Assembly: GCA_020052975.1 (NCBI GenBank)
Contig: JAGVOC010000305.1
Location: 1-16,131 of the forward strand
Source of the DNA: Desulfobacterales bacterium
Lineage (GTDB): Bacteria; Desulfobacterota; Desulfobacteria; Desulfobacterales; RPRI01
Length of the DNA: 16,131 bases
Reading direction: 5' to 3'
Of this stretch, positions 7,355-15,090 are shown piece after piece. The notes under the pieces were generated by a model. It was not told the DNA's origin. It made no database searches and saw only the letters and a program-made list of their open reading frames with translations. The translations under genes were made by a program, and so were the position numbers. How positions within the stretch are numbered: the stretch's first letter is position 1; each line of letters starts with the position of its first letter.

Positions 7355-8069
7355 TTTTCGCCTCTCCGAGATACGCCTCAATTACGAGCGGGTTGTTTCT
7401 AATCTCCTGGGATGGACCCTCAGCAATCTTTTCGCCGTAGTTAATAACAACTATCCTGTCAGAAATGGCCATGATAACCTTCATGTGATGCTCTATTATC
7501 ATGATGGTTATCCCGCGCTCCTTGATTTTCTTGATGATCTCTATCGAATCGTTCAGCTCGGAATGGTTGAGGCCCGCAAAGGATTCATCCAGGAGCAGCA
7601 CCTCGGGTTTTGTTGCAAGAGCCCGTGCAATCTCAAGTTTTTTACGCTTTCCAAGAGGCAGCCCTTTTGAAATGATATCTTTATCCTCATAAAGGCCTGT
7701 AAAATTCAATGTTTCGGAAGCTATTTGAACCGCCTCGGACTTGTTCTTTGCCCTTAAAAAAGCCGACGCAACAACATTATCAAGCACGCTCATTCTTTGA
7801 AGGGGTTTTACCACCTGAAATGTCCTTGCAATCCCCAGCTTGCAAATTTCGTGCGGCTGAAGATTTGAAATCCGCTTACCCTTAAAAGATACTTCGCCTT
7901 TTGTCGGAGAATAAAATCCGTTTACCACATTAAAAAGCGTTGTCTTGCCTGCGCCGTTAGGCCCGATAAGTCCGAGTATTTCTCCCGATTTGATTTCGAA
8001 TGAAACATCTCTTATGGCGGCAAGCCCTCCAAAGTGCTTAGAGACATTTATAACTTCAATTAAGCTCAT
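7347..8069 (-). CDS. livG: Branched-chain amino-acid type ABC transporter ATPase LivG
   Basis: The second ATPase of the transporter, 240 residues. Walker A is GPNGAGKTT (36-44). The Q-loop region and LivG-specific GIARTFQ are present, Walker B is VLLLDESFAGL, and the switch motif is IIEHHM. The signature motif reads LPLGKRKKLEIARAL rather than the standard LSGGQ, and DES replaces DEP after Walker B. As far as I recall this occurs in a LivG subgroup, so I take it as a natural variant and not as decay. ATG at 8069 shares its A with the livM stop (TAATG), which implies translational coupling. The gene overlaps livF by 8 bp at its 3' end. Confidence 0.93.
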   Translation of the reverse strand: MSLIEVINVSKHFGGLAAIRDVSFEIKSGEILGLIGPNGAGKTTLFNVVNGFYSPTKGEVSFKGKRISNLQPHEICKLGIARTFQVVKPLQRMSVLDNVVASAFLRAKNKSEAVQIASETLNFTGLYEDKDIISKGLPLGKRKKLEIARALATKPEVLLLDESFAGLNHSELNDSIEIIKKIKERGITIMIIEHHMKVIMAISDRIVVINYGEKIAEGPSQEIRNNPLVIEAYLGEAKSA

Positions 8070-9007
8070 TACAAGGAGTCTCCCCTCTTAAATACCCTTT
8101 TTATTTTGTTAAAATCACCTACTATTCCGTTAGGAAGGAAGATGATTATCACTATAAGCAAAATCCCGAAGAGTGTCTGATGCGCTACTCCGAGACCGGG
8201 GATGGATCTTATGAGTTCGGCGAGAAAAACCATGATTATAGCGCCGACAAGCGGCCCCCAGTATGTGGCAACTCCCCCCACCATGACGATCATGATCGTT
8301 ACAATTGAGATGTCGTGAAGGGCAAAAACAACATGCGGATCGATATATCCCATATAGTTTGTATAAAAGGCGCCCGCAATTCCGGTTAAGGCTCCGCTCA
8401 GGCATAGCGCTATGGTTTTATACAGGGTCGTATTTATTCCAAGAGACTCGGCTGCATCCTGATCCTCCCTGATCGCGACAAAATAATACCCGAGTTTAGA
8501 TTCGACGAGCTTTTTAATCAGAAAAAATGTTCCGGCAGCGACAAAAAGAATAATATAATAATAGCCGAATTTTGTGACCCAGGTTCTTTTCTGGATCAGG
8601 ATCCCGAGAGTTCCTCCGGTGAGACCTCCGACATTTTCCGTGGTAACCCGCATCACCTCACCCATGGCAAGAGTCGCAAGGGCAAAAAACGGCCCTCTTA
8701 ATCTGAGAACTATATATCCGAGCAATAAGGAGAATAGCGTTACAACAACCACGCTTAGCGGCATTCCCCACCACGCAGATATGCCGAGTTTATAATAAAG
8801 AATGCCTGCTGTATATGCTCCCACGCCGAAATACGCCGCATGACCGAAAGAAACCTGTCCGCAATATCCGCCGAGCAGATTCCATGCCATTCCGATAGCA
8901 GACCACATAATCACTAAAATCAGCATGTGCATCATATACGAACTCAACCCGATGAGGGGGAGAACTGAAAGAATTGCCAGTATTATAAGAGGCAAGTACT
9001 TTTTCAT
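8069..9007 (-). CDS. livM: Branched-chain amino-acid type ABC permease LivM
   Basis: Integral membrane permease, 312 residues, forming the translocation path with LivH. It begins with a basic MKKYLP and a hydrophobic run. The LivM family block GYCGQVSFGHAAYFGVGAYT follows, then VLRLRGPFFALATLAMGE and the EAA-loop-like REDQDAAESLGIN that docks on the ATPases, and a basic tail. The longest frame starts at 9103, inside livH coding sequence. I prefer ATG 9007, preceded by AGAGG about 8 bases upstream, which gives the homologous N-terminus and a 4-bp ATGA overlap with the livH stop. The overlaps on both sides indicate a single transcript with livH and livG. Confidence 0.93.
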   Translation of the reverse strand: MKKYLPLIILAILSVLPLIGLSSYMMHMLILVIMWSAIGMAWNLLGGYCGQVSFGHAAYFGVGAYTAGILYYKLGISAWWGMPLSVVVVTLFSLLLGYIVLRLRGPFFALATLAMGEVMRVTTENVGGLTGGTLGILIQKRTWVTKFGYYYIILFVAAGTFFLIKKLVESKLGYYFVAIREDQDAAESLGINTTLYKTIALCLSGALTGIAGAFYTNYMGYIDPHVVFALHDISIVTIMIVMVGGVATYWGPLVGAIIMVFLAELIRSIPGLGVAHQTLFGILLIVIIIFLPNGIVGDFNKIKRVFKRGDSL

Positions 9008-9927
9008 TTTCCAAACCTCTGCTTTCTCAAGAGTGATGCCACACCTCCGGGCAGAAATACCAGGGCTGCTATAAAAATTACAAACCGTCCTACAGGAGCC
9101 CATCCCATGCCGATATATGTTGCGGTCATTGATTCAAATATTCCGAGTATCAATCCGCCGATTATTGCGCCCACCGTGGAGCCGAGACCACCCAGTATTG
9201 TTATTACAAATGCAATCAGGGTAAATTGCCCTCCCAGCGAAGGATACAGGTAATATATAGGGATAAACAGACAACCGGCAGCGCCGACAAGGCCGGCTCC
9301 TATGCCAAAGGTAACAACGCGCATCAATTTTACATTCACTCCCATAATAAGAGCTGCATCAAGATCCTGGGCGGTTGCTCTTATTGATTTTCCCATATCC
9401 GTTTTTGACAGGAAAAACCAGAGTGAAATAGTAATAAAAACTGCAAACAGGAAAGATACTGTCCACGGGACTGAAAGCGACAGGTCTAAGGGAGTACCCC
9501 TCCAGTAATCGGAAAGATACCAGGCGCTTGTTGCATAATCTACGGGTGTTGAACGATAATCCGATTTAAAAAATATTGTTGCGAGATTTGCCAGCACCAT
9601 TCCGATGCCGACAGTAAGTATTACCTGATTTTCGGGTAATATTGAATCAACTTTCAGCACCGGGTTAATAAGAAACTTCTGTATGGCGATTCCAAGGAAA
9701 AACAGAACAGGAACTGCTATAAAAACGGAAAGATAGGGGTCGATTTTGAAAAGCTCAAACATCCAGAATGCTATGTACATGGCAACCATCATGAGCTCGC
9801 CATGAGCAAGATTGATTATTTTCATAACCCCCATGATGAGCGTCATGCCTATGCCGATCAGGGCATAAAGACCGCCCAGCAGAAGACCGGCAATAAGCGT
9901 CTGCAGAAACCCTTCAAGTGATATCAC
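9004..9927 (-). CDS. livH: Branched-chain amino-acid type ABC permease LivH
   Basis: Integral membrane permease, 307 residues, partner of LivM. The N-terminal block GLLLGGLYALIGIGMTLIMG followed by IINLAHGELMM is diagnostic of LivH. Later come a docking loop (RATAQDLDAALIMGVN) and GGLGSTVGAIIGGLILG near the C-terminus. The start is GTG at 9927 with a G-rich site (AGGGGG) about 5 bases upstream; an overlapping ATG at 9929 is in another frame. It begins 29 bp after the livK stop and overlaps livM by 4 bp. Substrate range cannot be deduced from the permease alone. Confidence 0.94.
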   Translation of the reverse strand: MISLEGFLQTLIAGLLLGGLYALIGIGMTLIMGVMKIINLAHGELMMVAMYIAFWMFELFKIDPYLSVFIAVPVLFFLGIAIQKFLINPVLKVDSILPENQVILTVGIGMVLANLATIFFKSDYRSTPVDYATSAWYLSDYWRGTPLDLSLSVPWTVSFLFAVFITISLWFFLSKTDMGKSIRATAQDLDAALIMGVNVKLMRVVTFGIGAGLVGAAGCLFIPIYYLYPSLGGQFTLIAFVITILGGLGSTVGAIIGGLILGIFESMTATYIGMGWAPVGRFVIFIAALVFLPGGVASLLRKQRFGK

Positions 9928-9956
9928 ATCGACCCCCTATTCTTCCTTATATTATG

Positions 9957-11147
9957 CTATTTTCTGTCTCTCCACGCCGGAATCGGGAAAAGATATTTTG
10001 CGCTTGCATATGATGCAGGCCAGATGGTCTCGTGGTTTCCCTTTATAATCTGCATGACGAGAGTCTCCATGAAATTCTGGTTCTGATAACCCTCTTTATC
10101 CTCAAATTTAATCGGACCGAAGGCTGTTACGATGTTGGTAGCTTTCAAAGCAGTGCGGATATCTTCGGAATTCCAGCTTTTTGCCCTTTTCAGGACATCT
10201 TCCAGAATATAGAGGGCCGAATAAGCCTCAGCGCCGTGATAGGAAGGATAATCGCCGAATTTTGATTTATACTTTTCAGCAAATTCTTTGGCTCCCGGAT
10301 ATTTGACCTGGGGACTCCAGAGTGTAGCCGTAACAACATATTCGGCAGCGTCTTTTGCGTTATCAATAAATTCCGGAATTGCAAAACCAGCCGCGCCGCC
10401 TGCAAACAGTTTTGCATCTATTCTGAGCTCTTTTAACTGTTTCATCAGGAGGGAGGCATCCATAACATAGGATACCATGTAGATAACATCCGGTTTTTCA
10501 GCCTTGACTTTAGTCAAAATAGGCTTGAAATCAACTGCGCCTTTTTCATATTTTTCTTTTACAAGCACTTTCATGCCCATTTGCAGAGCCTGTTTTTCCA
10601 TGTCATTTGCGCCTGATGTCCCGAAATCCGAGCTTTCATATAAAATGGCTATTGATGTCGGTTTTACAACCTGTTTAAAATAAGAAATGAGCCCTGCTGC
10701 ATAATATGCGTTGCTCGGGTTCATGCGGAACACATAATTGTAATTCTGCTGGGTAATTGCGTCGTCGGCTCCGGTTACAACAAGGTAGGGAACTTTTCTT
10801 TCATTGGCAACAGCGGCTATGGCCTTTGAACATGCCGAGCTGTAATCACCGATAATTATCTGCTGTTTCTTGACATCTATCAGTTTTTCGACGATAGCTC
10901 TTGATACTTCGGGTTTGCCCTGTGAGTCTTCAAAGGAAAGAACTATTTTTTTGCCTTTGATTCCGCCCTTTGCATTTATTTCTTCGGCTGAAATTTCATA
11001 GGATTTCTTTTCCATTTCACCGAACTTCGCCTGCGATCCGGTAAGCGGCAGAGGAATGCTTAATTCCAGAGTATCAGCCGCAAAAAGATTGCCGGCCAGA
11101 AAGCCAAATGCAAAAATCATTACCATCAACATTGATAAACGTTTCAT
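9957..11147 (-). CDS. livK: Periplasmic substrate-binding protein of the Liv-type ABC transporter
   Basis: Captures the solute in the periplasm and delivers it to LivHM. The 396-residue product has a signal peptide (MKRLSMLMVMIFAFGFLAG, likely cleaved after NLFA). There is no lipobox cysteine, so it should be a soluble periplasmic protein. The mature part is a type I periplasmic-binding fold: LSIPLPLTGSQAKFGEM, then AAEEINAKGGIKGKK-like sequence (here SAEEINAKGGIKGKK), then YVFRMNPSN and AILYESSDFGTSGA. I chose ATG at 11147, not the longest frame from 11219, because AAGGAGGAG lies about 5 bases upstream and the signal peptide starts there. It is the first gene of the transporter/decarboxylase series, after a 567-bp gap. 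Ligands in this family include branched-chain amino acids, amides and aromatic acids. Confidence 0.93.
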   Translation of the reverse strand: MKRLSMLMVMIFAFGFLAGNLFAADTLELSIPLPLTGSQAKFGEMEKKSYEISAEEINAKGGIKGKKIVLSFEDSQGKPEVSRAIVEKLIDVKKQQIIIGDYSSACSKAIAAVANERKVPYLVVTGADDAITQQNYNYVFRMNPSNAYYAAGLISYFKQVVKPTSIAILYESSDFGTSGANDMEKQALQMGMKVLVKEKYEKGAVDFKPILTKVKAEKPDVIYMVSYVMDASLLMKQLKELRIDAKLFAGGAAGFAIPEFIDNAKDAAEYVVTATLWSPQVKYPGAKEFAEKYKSKFGDYPSYHGAEAYSALYILEDVLKRAKSWNSEDIRTALKATNIVTAFGPIKFEDKEGYQNQNFMETLVMQIIKGNHETIWPASYASAKYLFPIPAWRDRK

Positions 11148-11384
11148 CTTCTCCTCCTTCAAATAATATTTAACAAACATTAAACCGGATTTTACGTTCT
11201 CATCCGACATGGAAACCAAAAGGACAAAAAAACTGTCTTGATATCATCCGCCCGCAAGAATTGCCTGTTAACCATGATGAACTCTAAAAAGCCATATGCG
11301 AACGACTTTGAGATTTTATCAGTCATTCAATAAAACCGCAGAAACAGGTTGCAGGCGCATGATTTTATGAGCCGAAACAGCGAG

Positions 11385-11434
11385 CGCTAACCCCGCCGAA
11401 GGTCCTCCGAGGCGGACTTGCGACGGGGTTAGCG
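11385..11434. repeat. REP-like stem-loop with an 11-bp perfect stem
   Basis: cgctaaccccg (11385-11395) pairs perfectly with cggggttagcg (11424-11434). Inside is a second short stem, gtcc (11402-11405) with ggac (11414-11417). The GC-rich composition contrasts with the AT-rich surroundings. No T-run follows on either strand, so this looks like a repetitive extragenic palindrome rather than an intrinsic terminator. It might mark a transcript end or stabilise RNA. Confidence 0.65.
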
Positions 11435-11473
11435 AGCGAATTAAAAATAGACGCTATTCCCTACGGTCGAAAA

Positions 11474-11497
11474 TTCCCCGTAGCTTGCTGCGGGGAG
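11474..11497. repeat. Second REP-like hairpin with a CTTG loop
   Basis: ttccccgtag (11474-11483) pairs with ctgcggggag (11488-11497), including G-T pairs, around the tetraloop cttg. It lies 40 bp from the larger stem-loop, so the two form a composite BIME-like unit. Short ccccg-agcttgct-cgggg hairpins of this type are, from memory, common intergenic repeats in Desulfobacterota; that has not been checked. Confidence 0.6.
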
Positions 11498-11631
11498 CTT
11501 CAATTCAATATAGTGGATATCTATCATTTATTAATTGGGCTGTCAATCCAACGAATTCTGATTTTACTGTAAGACTTTTTCTTACAAATTAATATTTTTG
11601 GGGCATCTCCAAAAGAGTCGGTGATCCTGTC

Positions 11632-11698
11632 AGGGTTCAAGTAGTCAAGGATTCCGCTTGCCCCCTTGACCCCTTGAATCCTTGAATCCTCGAACCCT
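11632..11698. repeat. Imperfect 23-bp inverted repeat built from ggattcaag/cttgaatcc words
   Basis: The left arm (11632-11654) and right arm (11676-11698) match in reverse complement at 20 of 23 positions, around a 21-base pyrimidine-rich loop. The right half is made of tandem cttgaatcc / cttgacccc words. It lies 17 bp downstream of the response-regulator stop on the - strand, so it could fold in the mRNA 3' end. There is no U-tract, so I do not call it a terminator. Confidence 0.6.
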
Positions 11699-11714
11699 TT
11701 AATTCAGCTAAATC

Positions 11715-12353
11715 TTATGGTTCGACGAGGCGGTTCTGAATGGCAAATCTTGAGAGTTCGGCATTATTCCGCAGATTCAGTTTTTTCAAAAGCCTGAATC
11801 TGTAAGTATCGACGGTTTTGATACTGATTCCGTATGCTGAGGCTATTTCGCGGTTTGTATGGCCCATGGCAAGGCGTCTTAAGACCTGAAGTTCTCTCGT
11901 TGAGAGCGATTCGAGAGGAGATTGTCCATGGGACCCTCTTGCGACACGCAGGGCGAGCAGATCGGTTGCTTCAGCCGAAAGATACCGGTTTCCGGCATGC
12001 ACCTTGCGTATCGCATTTACAAGTTGTTCGGGCGCCGATCTCTTGGTTATATATCCCATTGCACCGGCCTCAATAGCTCTGATTACGTATTGTTCTTCCT
12101 CGTGCATTGTTAAGATAATTACCGGCAGCTTCGGATAACCGGCATGAAGCTGGGCTGTGACTTCCAGGCCGTCGAGCCCCGGCATAGATATATCAATCAC
12201 GGCAACATCAGGCTGCTCTTTCTGAATCTGCAGTAACGCCCCTTTCCCGTCCGCCGCTTCCGCTATAACTTCCATATCGCCGCTCTCTTCAACGACACGA
12301 CGCAAGCCGGCCCTGACAATGCTGTGATCATCCGCGATAAGCACTTTTATCAT
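11715..12353 (-). CDS. NarL/FixJ-family response regulator
   Basis: A 212-residue two-component response regulator. The receiver domain (1-120) has the acidic pair DD (8-9), the phospho-acceptor Asp about 54 (in VIDISMPG), the Thr about 82 and the Lys about 104 (in YITKRS). A linker leads to a LuxR-type helix-turn-helix (about 148-205) with the pattern LSTREL-x-VLRRLAMGHTNREIA and SIKTVDTYRFRLLKKL. I chose ATG at 12353, with AGGAG 6 bases upstream, over the GTG three bases earlier. Its first base is the last base of the kinase stop (TGATG), so the two are translationally coupled. It presumably binds DNA as a dimer when phosphorylated. The targets are unknown; the downstream liv/decarboxylase operon is the obvious candidate. 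Confidence 0.93.
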   Translation of the reverse strand: MIKVLIADDHSIVRAGLRRVVEESGDMEVIAEAADGKGALLQIQKEQPDVAVIDISMPGLDGLEVTAQLHAGYPKLPVIILTMHEEEQYVIRAIEAGAMGYITKRSAPEQLVNAIRKVHAGNRYLSAEATDLLALRVARGSHGQSPLESLSTRELQVLRRLAMGHTNREIASAYGISIKTVDTYRFRLLKKLNLRNNAELSRFAIQNRLVEP

Positions 12354-14818
12354 CACACACTCCTGTTTTGCTCATCTACCGGCACACTGAATAAAATTTT
12401 AGCGCCGTTTTTCATGGCAGATTGAACACGAAGCACACCGCCAACAAGCCCGGCTCGCTCGCGCATTCCTGCTACCCCAAGTCCTTCAGACTCTCCCAGT
12501 TCAGATATGTTGAAACCTTTACCATTATCAGAAACAATAAGCGTTAGTATGCCGTTCTCAAACTGCAAAATCACGTCTACTTTGCTCGCACCGGCATGTC
12601 TTGCCACGTTAGTCAGAGCTTCCTGGGTGATCCGGTAGGAAGCCGTAGCGACGGTCTCGCTTATTCCGGGAATATTGTAATGCTCAAATATGCAGGTGAT
12701 CCCGGTGCGCCTTTCAAAATCAGAGGTATACCACTCAAGGGCATCAACAAGTCCCAGATCGTCAAGAACACCGGGGCGAAGACGTATGGCCATGTTCCTT
12801 ACATCCTGGATATTCTTATCTACAAGGTCACACATCGACAGAGCGCGCTGAGCCGCTTTTTTGTCGCTCTCTTTCAGCCTCTCGTACATCCAGACCGAAT
12901 CCATTCTTAAGGCAGTCAAAACCTGGCCAAGTTCATCATGGAGCTCGCGCGCGATCGCATGTCGTTCATTCTCCTGGTTGGTTATTATGCTTCCGGAAAG
13001 GCGCCTCAGCTGATCCTGAGCCTTTTTCAACGCAGTAATATCCGTTAATATGGCACAGATTCCGCTTGCAGCGCCTGTTTCATCGTATGTTGGGAACTTG
13101 ACTGAAAGATAAGTATGAATTCCGTCTTCGTGCCTGATATTTTCTGTGAACTGGCAGTCCTGTTTTGTCTTCAGTACTCGCAAATCAGAAGTCCTGAAAC
13201 AATCCGCTGTATCCTCAGGAAGTATTTCATAATCCGTTTTTCCTCTTATCTCTTCATTCCGGACTCCGAATAATTCCTCGTACCTTGAATTGACAAGCAT
13301 GTAACGGCCTTCCTTATCCTTCATATAAACTACCGCAGGAGTATATTTAAATATGCTCGTTATCTCCCTTGTCCGTTTTCTTACCTGCTTTTCAAGCTCT
13401 TTTGAATAATGGCTGAGTTCCTCCTTGGCTACTTTCAGCGCTTCTTCGGCCCTTTTCCGTTCGGTTACATCGATCGAAACAGCCAGAGACCTTATTATTT
13501 CCCCATCCGGATTCCTGTCTGCAATAGCCGAAAGAAGTATGTCTATCTCTTCTCCGTTTTTCTTGACAAACCTGTACTGCGCATCCTTATAATAACCTTT
13601 TTTGAAAAATTCCGGGATAATAACCTCTCTGGCCAGCTTGCGGGATTCTTCCGAAAAAAAATCGGTTATCATTCTTCCTAATACCTCTTTTCTTTCATAT
13701 CCCATGACATCCAGCCAGTGTTCGCTGACGCTTACAAGGCGTCCGTCAGGATCGACGGAATGGAGCATGGCAGGCGTGTTGTTGTACAAAGACCGGTATC
13801 TTTCCTCGCTCTCGCGAAGGGCATTTTCAACAGTTTTTCTGTGCAATATTTCTTCGGTTGCTTTCCCGTAAAGAAAAAAAACAGCGATACCTATCAGGAT
13901 GGTGAGTGAAAAAACAATCGGCCCTGTTATTTTCAGCAGGGGATCCGACACTATCTTTGAAATTGCAGAAAGGTCCCTTAAATATACTACCTTCCAGCCT
14001 GGAAAATTTTCTATTTCCATACTGTGCATCAGATACTTTTTCCCGGAACTGTCTTCTGCAGATTTATCATCTATTAAAGACAATCCGTTCCAGGGCCAGG
14101 GCCCGACACCGAATTGTCTGGATATGATAACGTCTTCCTTTTCATCCGCAGATAGTTTCCATACAGAATTGTAAAGCCATTCTTTTCTGTTCGAAATAAA
14201 AATTATGCCATGAGGATCAGTAACAAGCACAATTTCATCTGGTGAGAGGGAGATCTCTTCTTCTATGAGTTGAATTGATGCTTTTATCACAACAAGGCCA
14301 ACCGGCAGGTTGCCTTTTTTACCATATACGGGGTAGCTGTAATAAGCGCCTCTTCTTTTTGATGTGACGCCGAGGGCCAGATAAGTTGCAGGATTATTGC
14401 TGATGGCCTGCTTAAAATAGGGACGAAATGAAAAGTTTATTCCGACAAAGCTGTCTTCGTCGTTCCTGTTGCTGGATGCAATTGTGTTCCCATTTTTATC
14501 CAGAATATAACAGACTTCAACATCGAGTGACACTTTAAAATGGTCGAGAACGGAATTCACTCTTTCTAATGAATTATTTGACGGAATTACAAGATATTGC
14601 GAAATTTCTTTAATTCCAGCAAGAGTTCCGGCAGACTTCTTATGTTCCGAAAGCAGGGAAGACAGGTTGACTTTGATCATCTCAAGCCGCGCAACCGCCT
14701 GCCTTTCAGCCTCTTTAAGGGCAGATTCCTTCAGGGATGAATAGTAAAGATAACCCCCGGCTGTCGCGGATAAAAAGGCCAGCAGAGAGAGAACCATAAG
14801 TATTATTCTAAGCTTCAA
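12353..14818 (-). CDS. Membrane sensor histidine kinase: dCache (DctB-like) sensor, two PAS domains, HisKA_3
   Basis: An 821-residue kinase. A first membrane helix (about 3-23) and a second (about 296-318) flank a periplasmic dCache domain. Within it, FSFRPYFKQA, then LALGVTSKRRGAYYSYPV and LPVGLVVIK, are close to the ligand-binding blocks of DctB-type carboxylate sensors. Two PAS domains follow in the cytoplasm (about 332-455 and 484-597), linked by a coiled coil. The HisKA_3 box ERHAIARELHDELGQ carries the phospho-His about 627. The HATPase domain shows ITQEALTNVARHA (N box) and DNGKGF (G1). This domain set pairs with NarL-type regulators, and one follows directly. Start: TTG at 14818 has GGAG 9 bases upstream; TTG at 14842 (829 residues) has AAGG at 4 bases and is possible. 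The ligand is probably a small carboxylate, by family resemblance only. Confidence 0.9.
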   Translation of the reverse strand: MKLRIILMVLSLLAFLSATAGGYLYYSSLKESALKEAERQAVARLEMIKVNLSSLLSEHKKSAGTLAGIKEISQYLVIPSNNSLERVNSVLDHFKVSLDVEVCYILDKNGNTIASSNRNDEDSFVGINFSFRPYFKQAISNNPATYLALGVTSKRRGAYYSYPVYGKKGNLPVGLVVIKASIQLIEEEISLSPDEIVLVTDPHGIIFISNRKEWLYNSVWKLSADEKEDVIISRQFGVGPWPWNGLSLIDDKSAEDSSGKKYLMHSMEIENFPGWKVVYLRDLSAISKIVSDPLLKITGPIVFSLTILIGIAVFFLYGKATEEILHRKTVENALRESEERYRSLYNNTPAMLHSVDPDGRLVSVSEHWLDVMGYERKEVLGRMITDFFSEESRKLAREVIIPEFFKKGYYKDAQYRFVKKNGEEIDILLSAIADRNPDGEIIRSLAVSIDVTERKRAEEALKVAKEELSHYSKELEKQVRKRTREITSIFKYTPAVVYMKDKEGRYMLVNSRYEELFGVRNEEIRGKTDYEILPEDTADCFRTSDLRVLKTKQDCQFTENIRHEDGIHTYLSVKFPTYDETGAASGICAILTDITALKKAQDQLRRLSGSIITNQENERHAIARELHDELGQVLTALRMDSVWMYERLKESDKKAAQRALSMCDLVDKNIQDVRNMAIRLRPGVLDDLGLVDALEWYTSDFERRTGITCIFEHYNIPGISETVATASYRITQEALTNVARHAGASKVDVILQFENGILTLIVSDNGKGFNISELGESEGLGVAGMRERAGLVGGVLRVQSAMKNGAKILFSVPVDEQNRSV

Positions 14819-14885
14819 AGGCTGATATCTCCGGTAAAACAATACGCCTTAAACGGATAAAGCGCGCAAATTTTCAGTTTGTCGA

Positions 14886-14914
14886 ATATTATTGCAATGG
14901 TTACGGCAAATCAA
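14886..14914 (-). promoter_or_regulatory. Candidate sigma-70-type promoter for the kinase-regulator pair
   Basis: Reading the - strand, TTGATT (14914-14909) and TAATAT (14891-14886) are separated by 17 bases, about 70 bp upstream of the kinase start. Both boxes match consensus at four of six positions only, and the region is AT-rich, so a chance match is quite possible. Confidence 0.25.
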
Positions 14915-15019
14915 ACACAAAGTTATACCTGAATATTATTACTCACTGATATTTTTTTAATCGCAAAATAATATCGATCATGTTATCGTAATACGAAAGA
15001 TATCGATGAAGGTATCAGG

Positions 15020-15088
15020 ATGCAATCAGTAATCGTATCATCAAAATATCAAGTTGTAATACCAAAAACATTACGGGAGTCATGGTAA
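15020..15088 (+). pseudogene. Truncated AbrB/SpoVT-type antitoxin N-terminus
   Basis: ATG at 15020, with AAGG 7 bases upstream, opens 22 codons ending in TAA at 15086. The peptide contains VSSKYQVVIPKTLRESW, a close match to the start of AbrB-family swapped-hairpin antitoxins (pattern V-S-S-K-G-Q-V-V-I-P-K-x-x-R). The usual continuation (L-G-x-x-x-G-D) and the remaining 30-60 residues are missing, and no toxin frame follows. The stop falls two bases before an inverted-repeat boundary at 15091, so the break probably reflects that insertion or rearrangement. It is unlikely to be functional. Confidence 0.65.
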
Positions 15089-15090
15089 TG

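Larger units (their letters stand above)
11148..11714. other. 567-bp intergenic region between the response regulator and livK
   Basis: No gene is supported here. From the livK side, the strong ribosome-binding site at about 11153-11161 is followed by roughly 200 bp of AT-rich sequence that should hold the livK promoter, although I cannot place clear -35/-10 or sigma-54 boxes. The middle (11369-11497) holds two GC-rich stem-loops of a REP-like kind. The left part (11632-11698) is a degenerate inverted repeat just downstream of the response-regulator stop. The liv operon is therefore probably transcribed independently of the kinase-regulator pair. Confidence 0.7.

Noticed and set aside
8069..9103. 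livM started at the longest frame (9103)
   Set aside because: The extra 32 residues lie in livH coding sequence and lack similarity to LivM; ATG 9007 has a ribosome-binding site and the usual 4-bp overlap.
11225..11270. Sigma-54 type promoter upstream of livK
   Set aside because: A GG-to-GC pair (cagg...ttgc) is spaced 8 bases apart where 10 are required, so it does not fit the -24/-12 pattern.
11632..11698. Short repeated cttgaatcc words as a CRISPR array
   Set aside because: Units are about 9 bases, adjoining and without spacers; they form a palindrome, not a repeat-spacer array.
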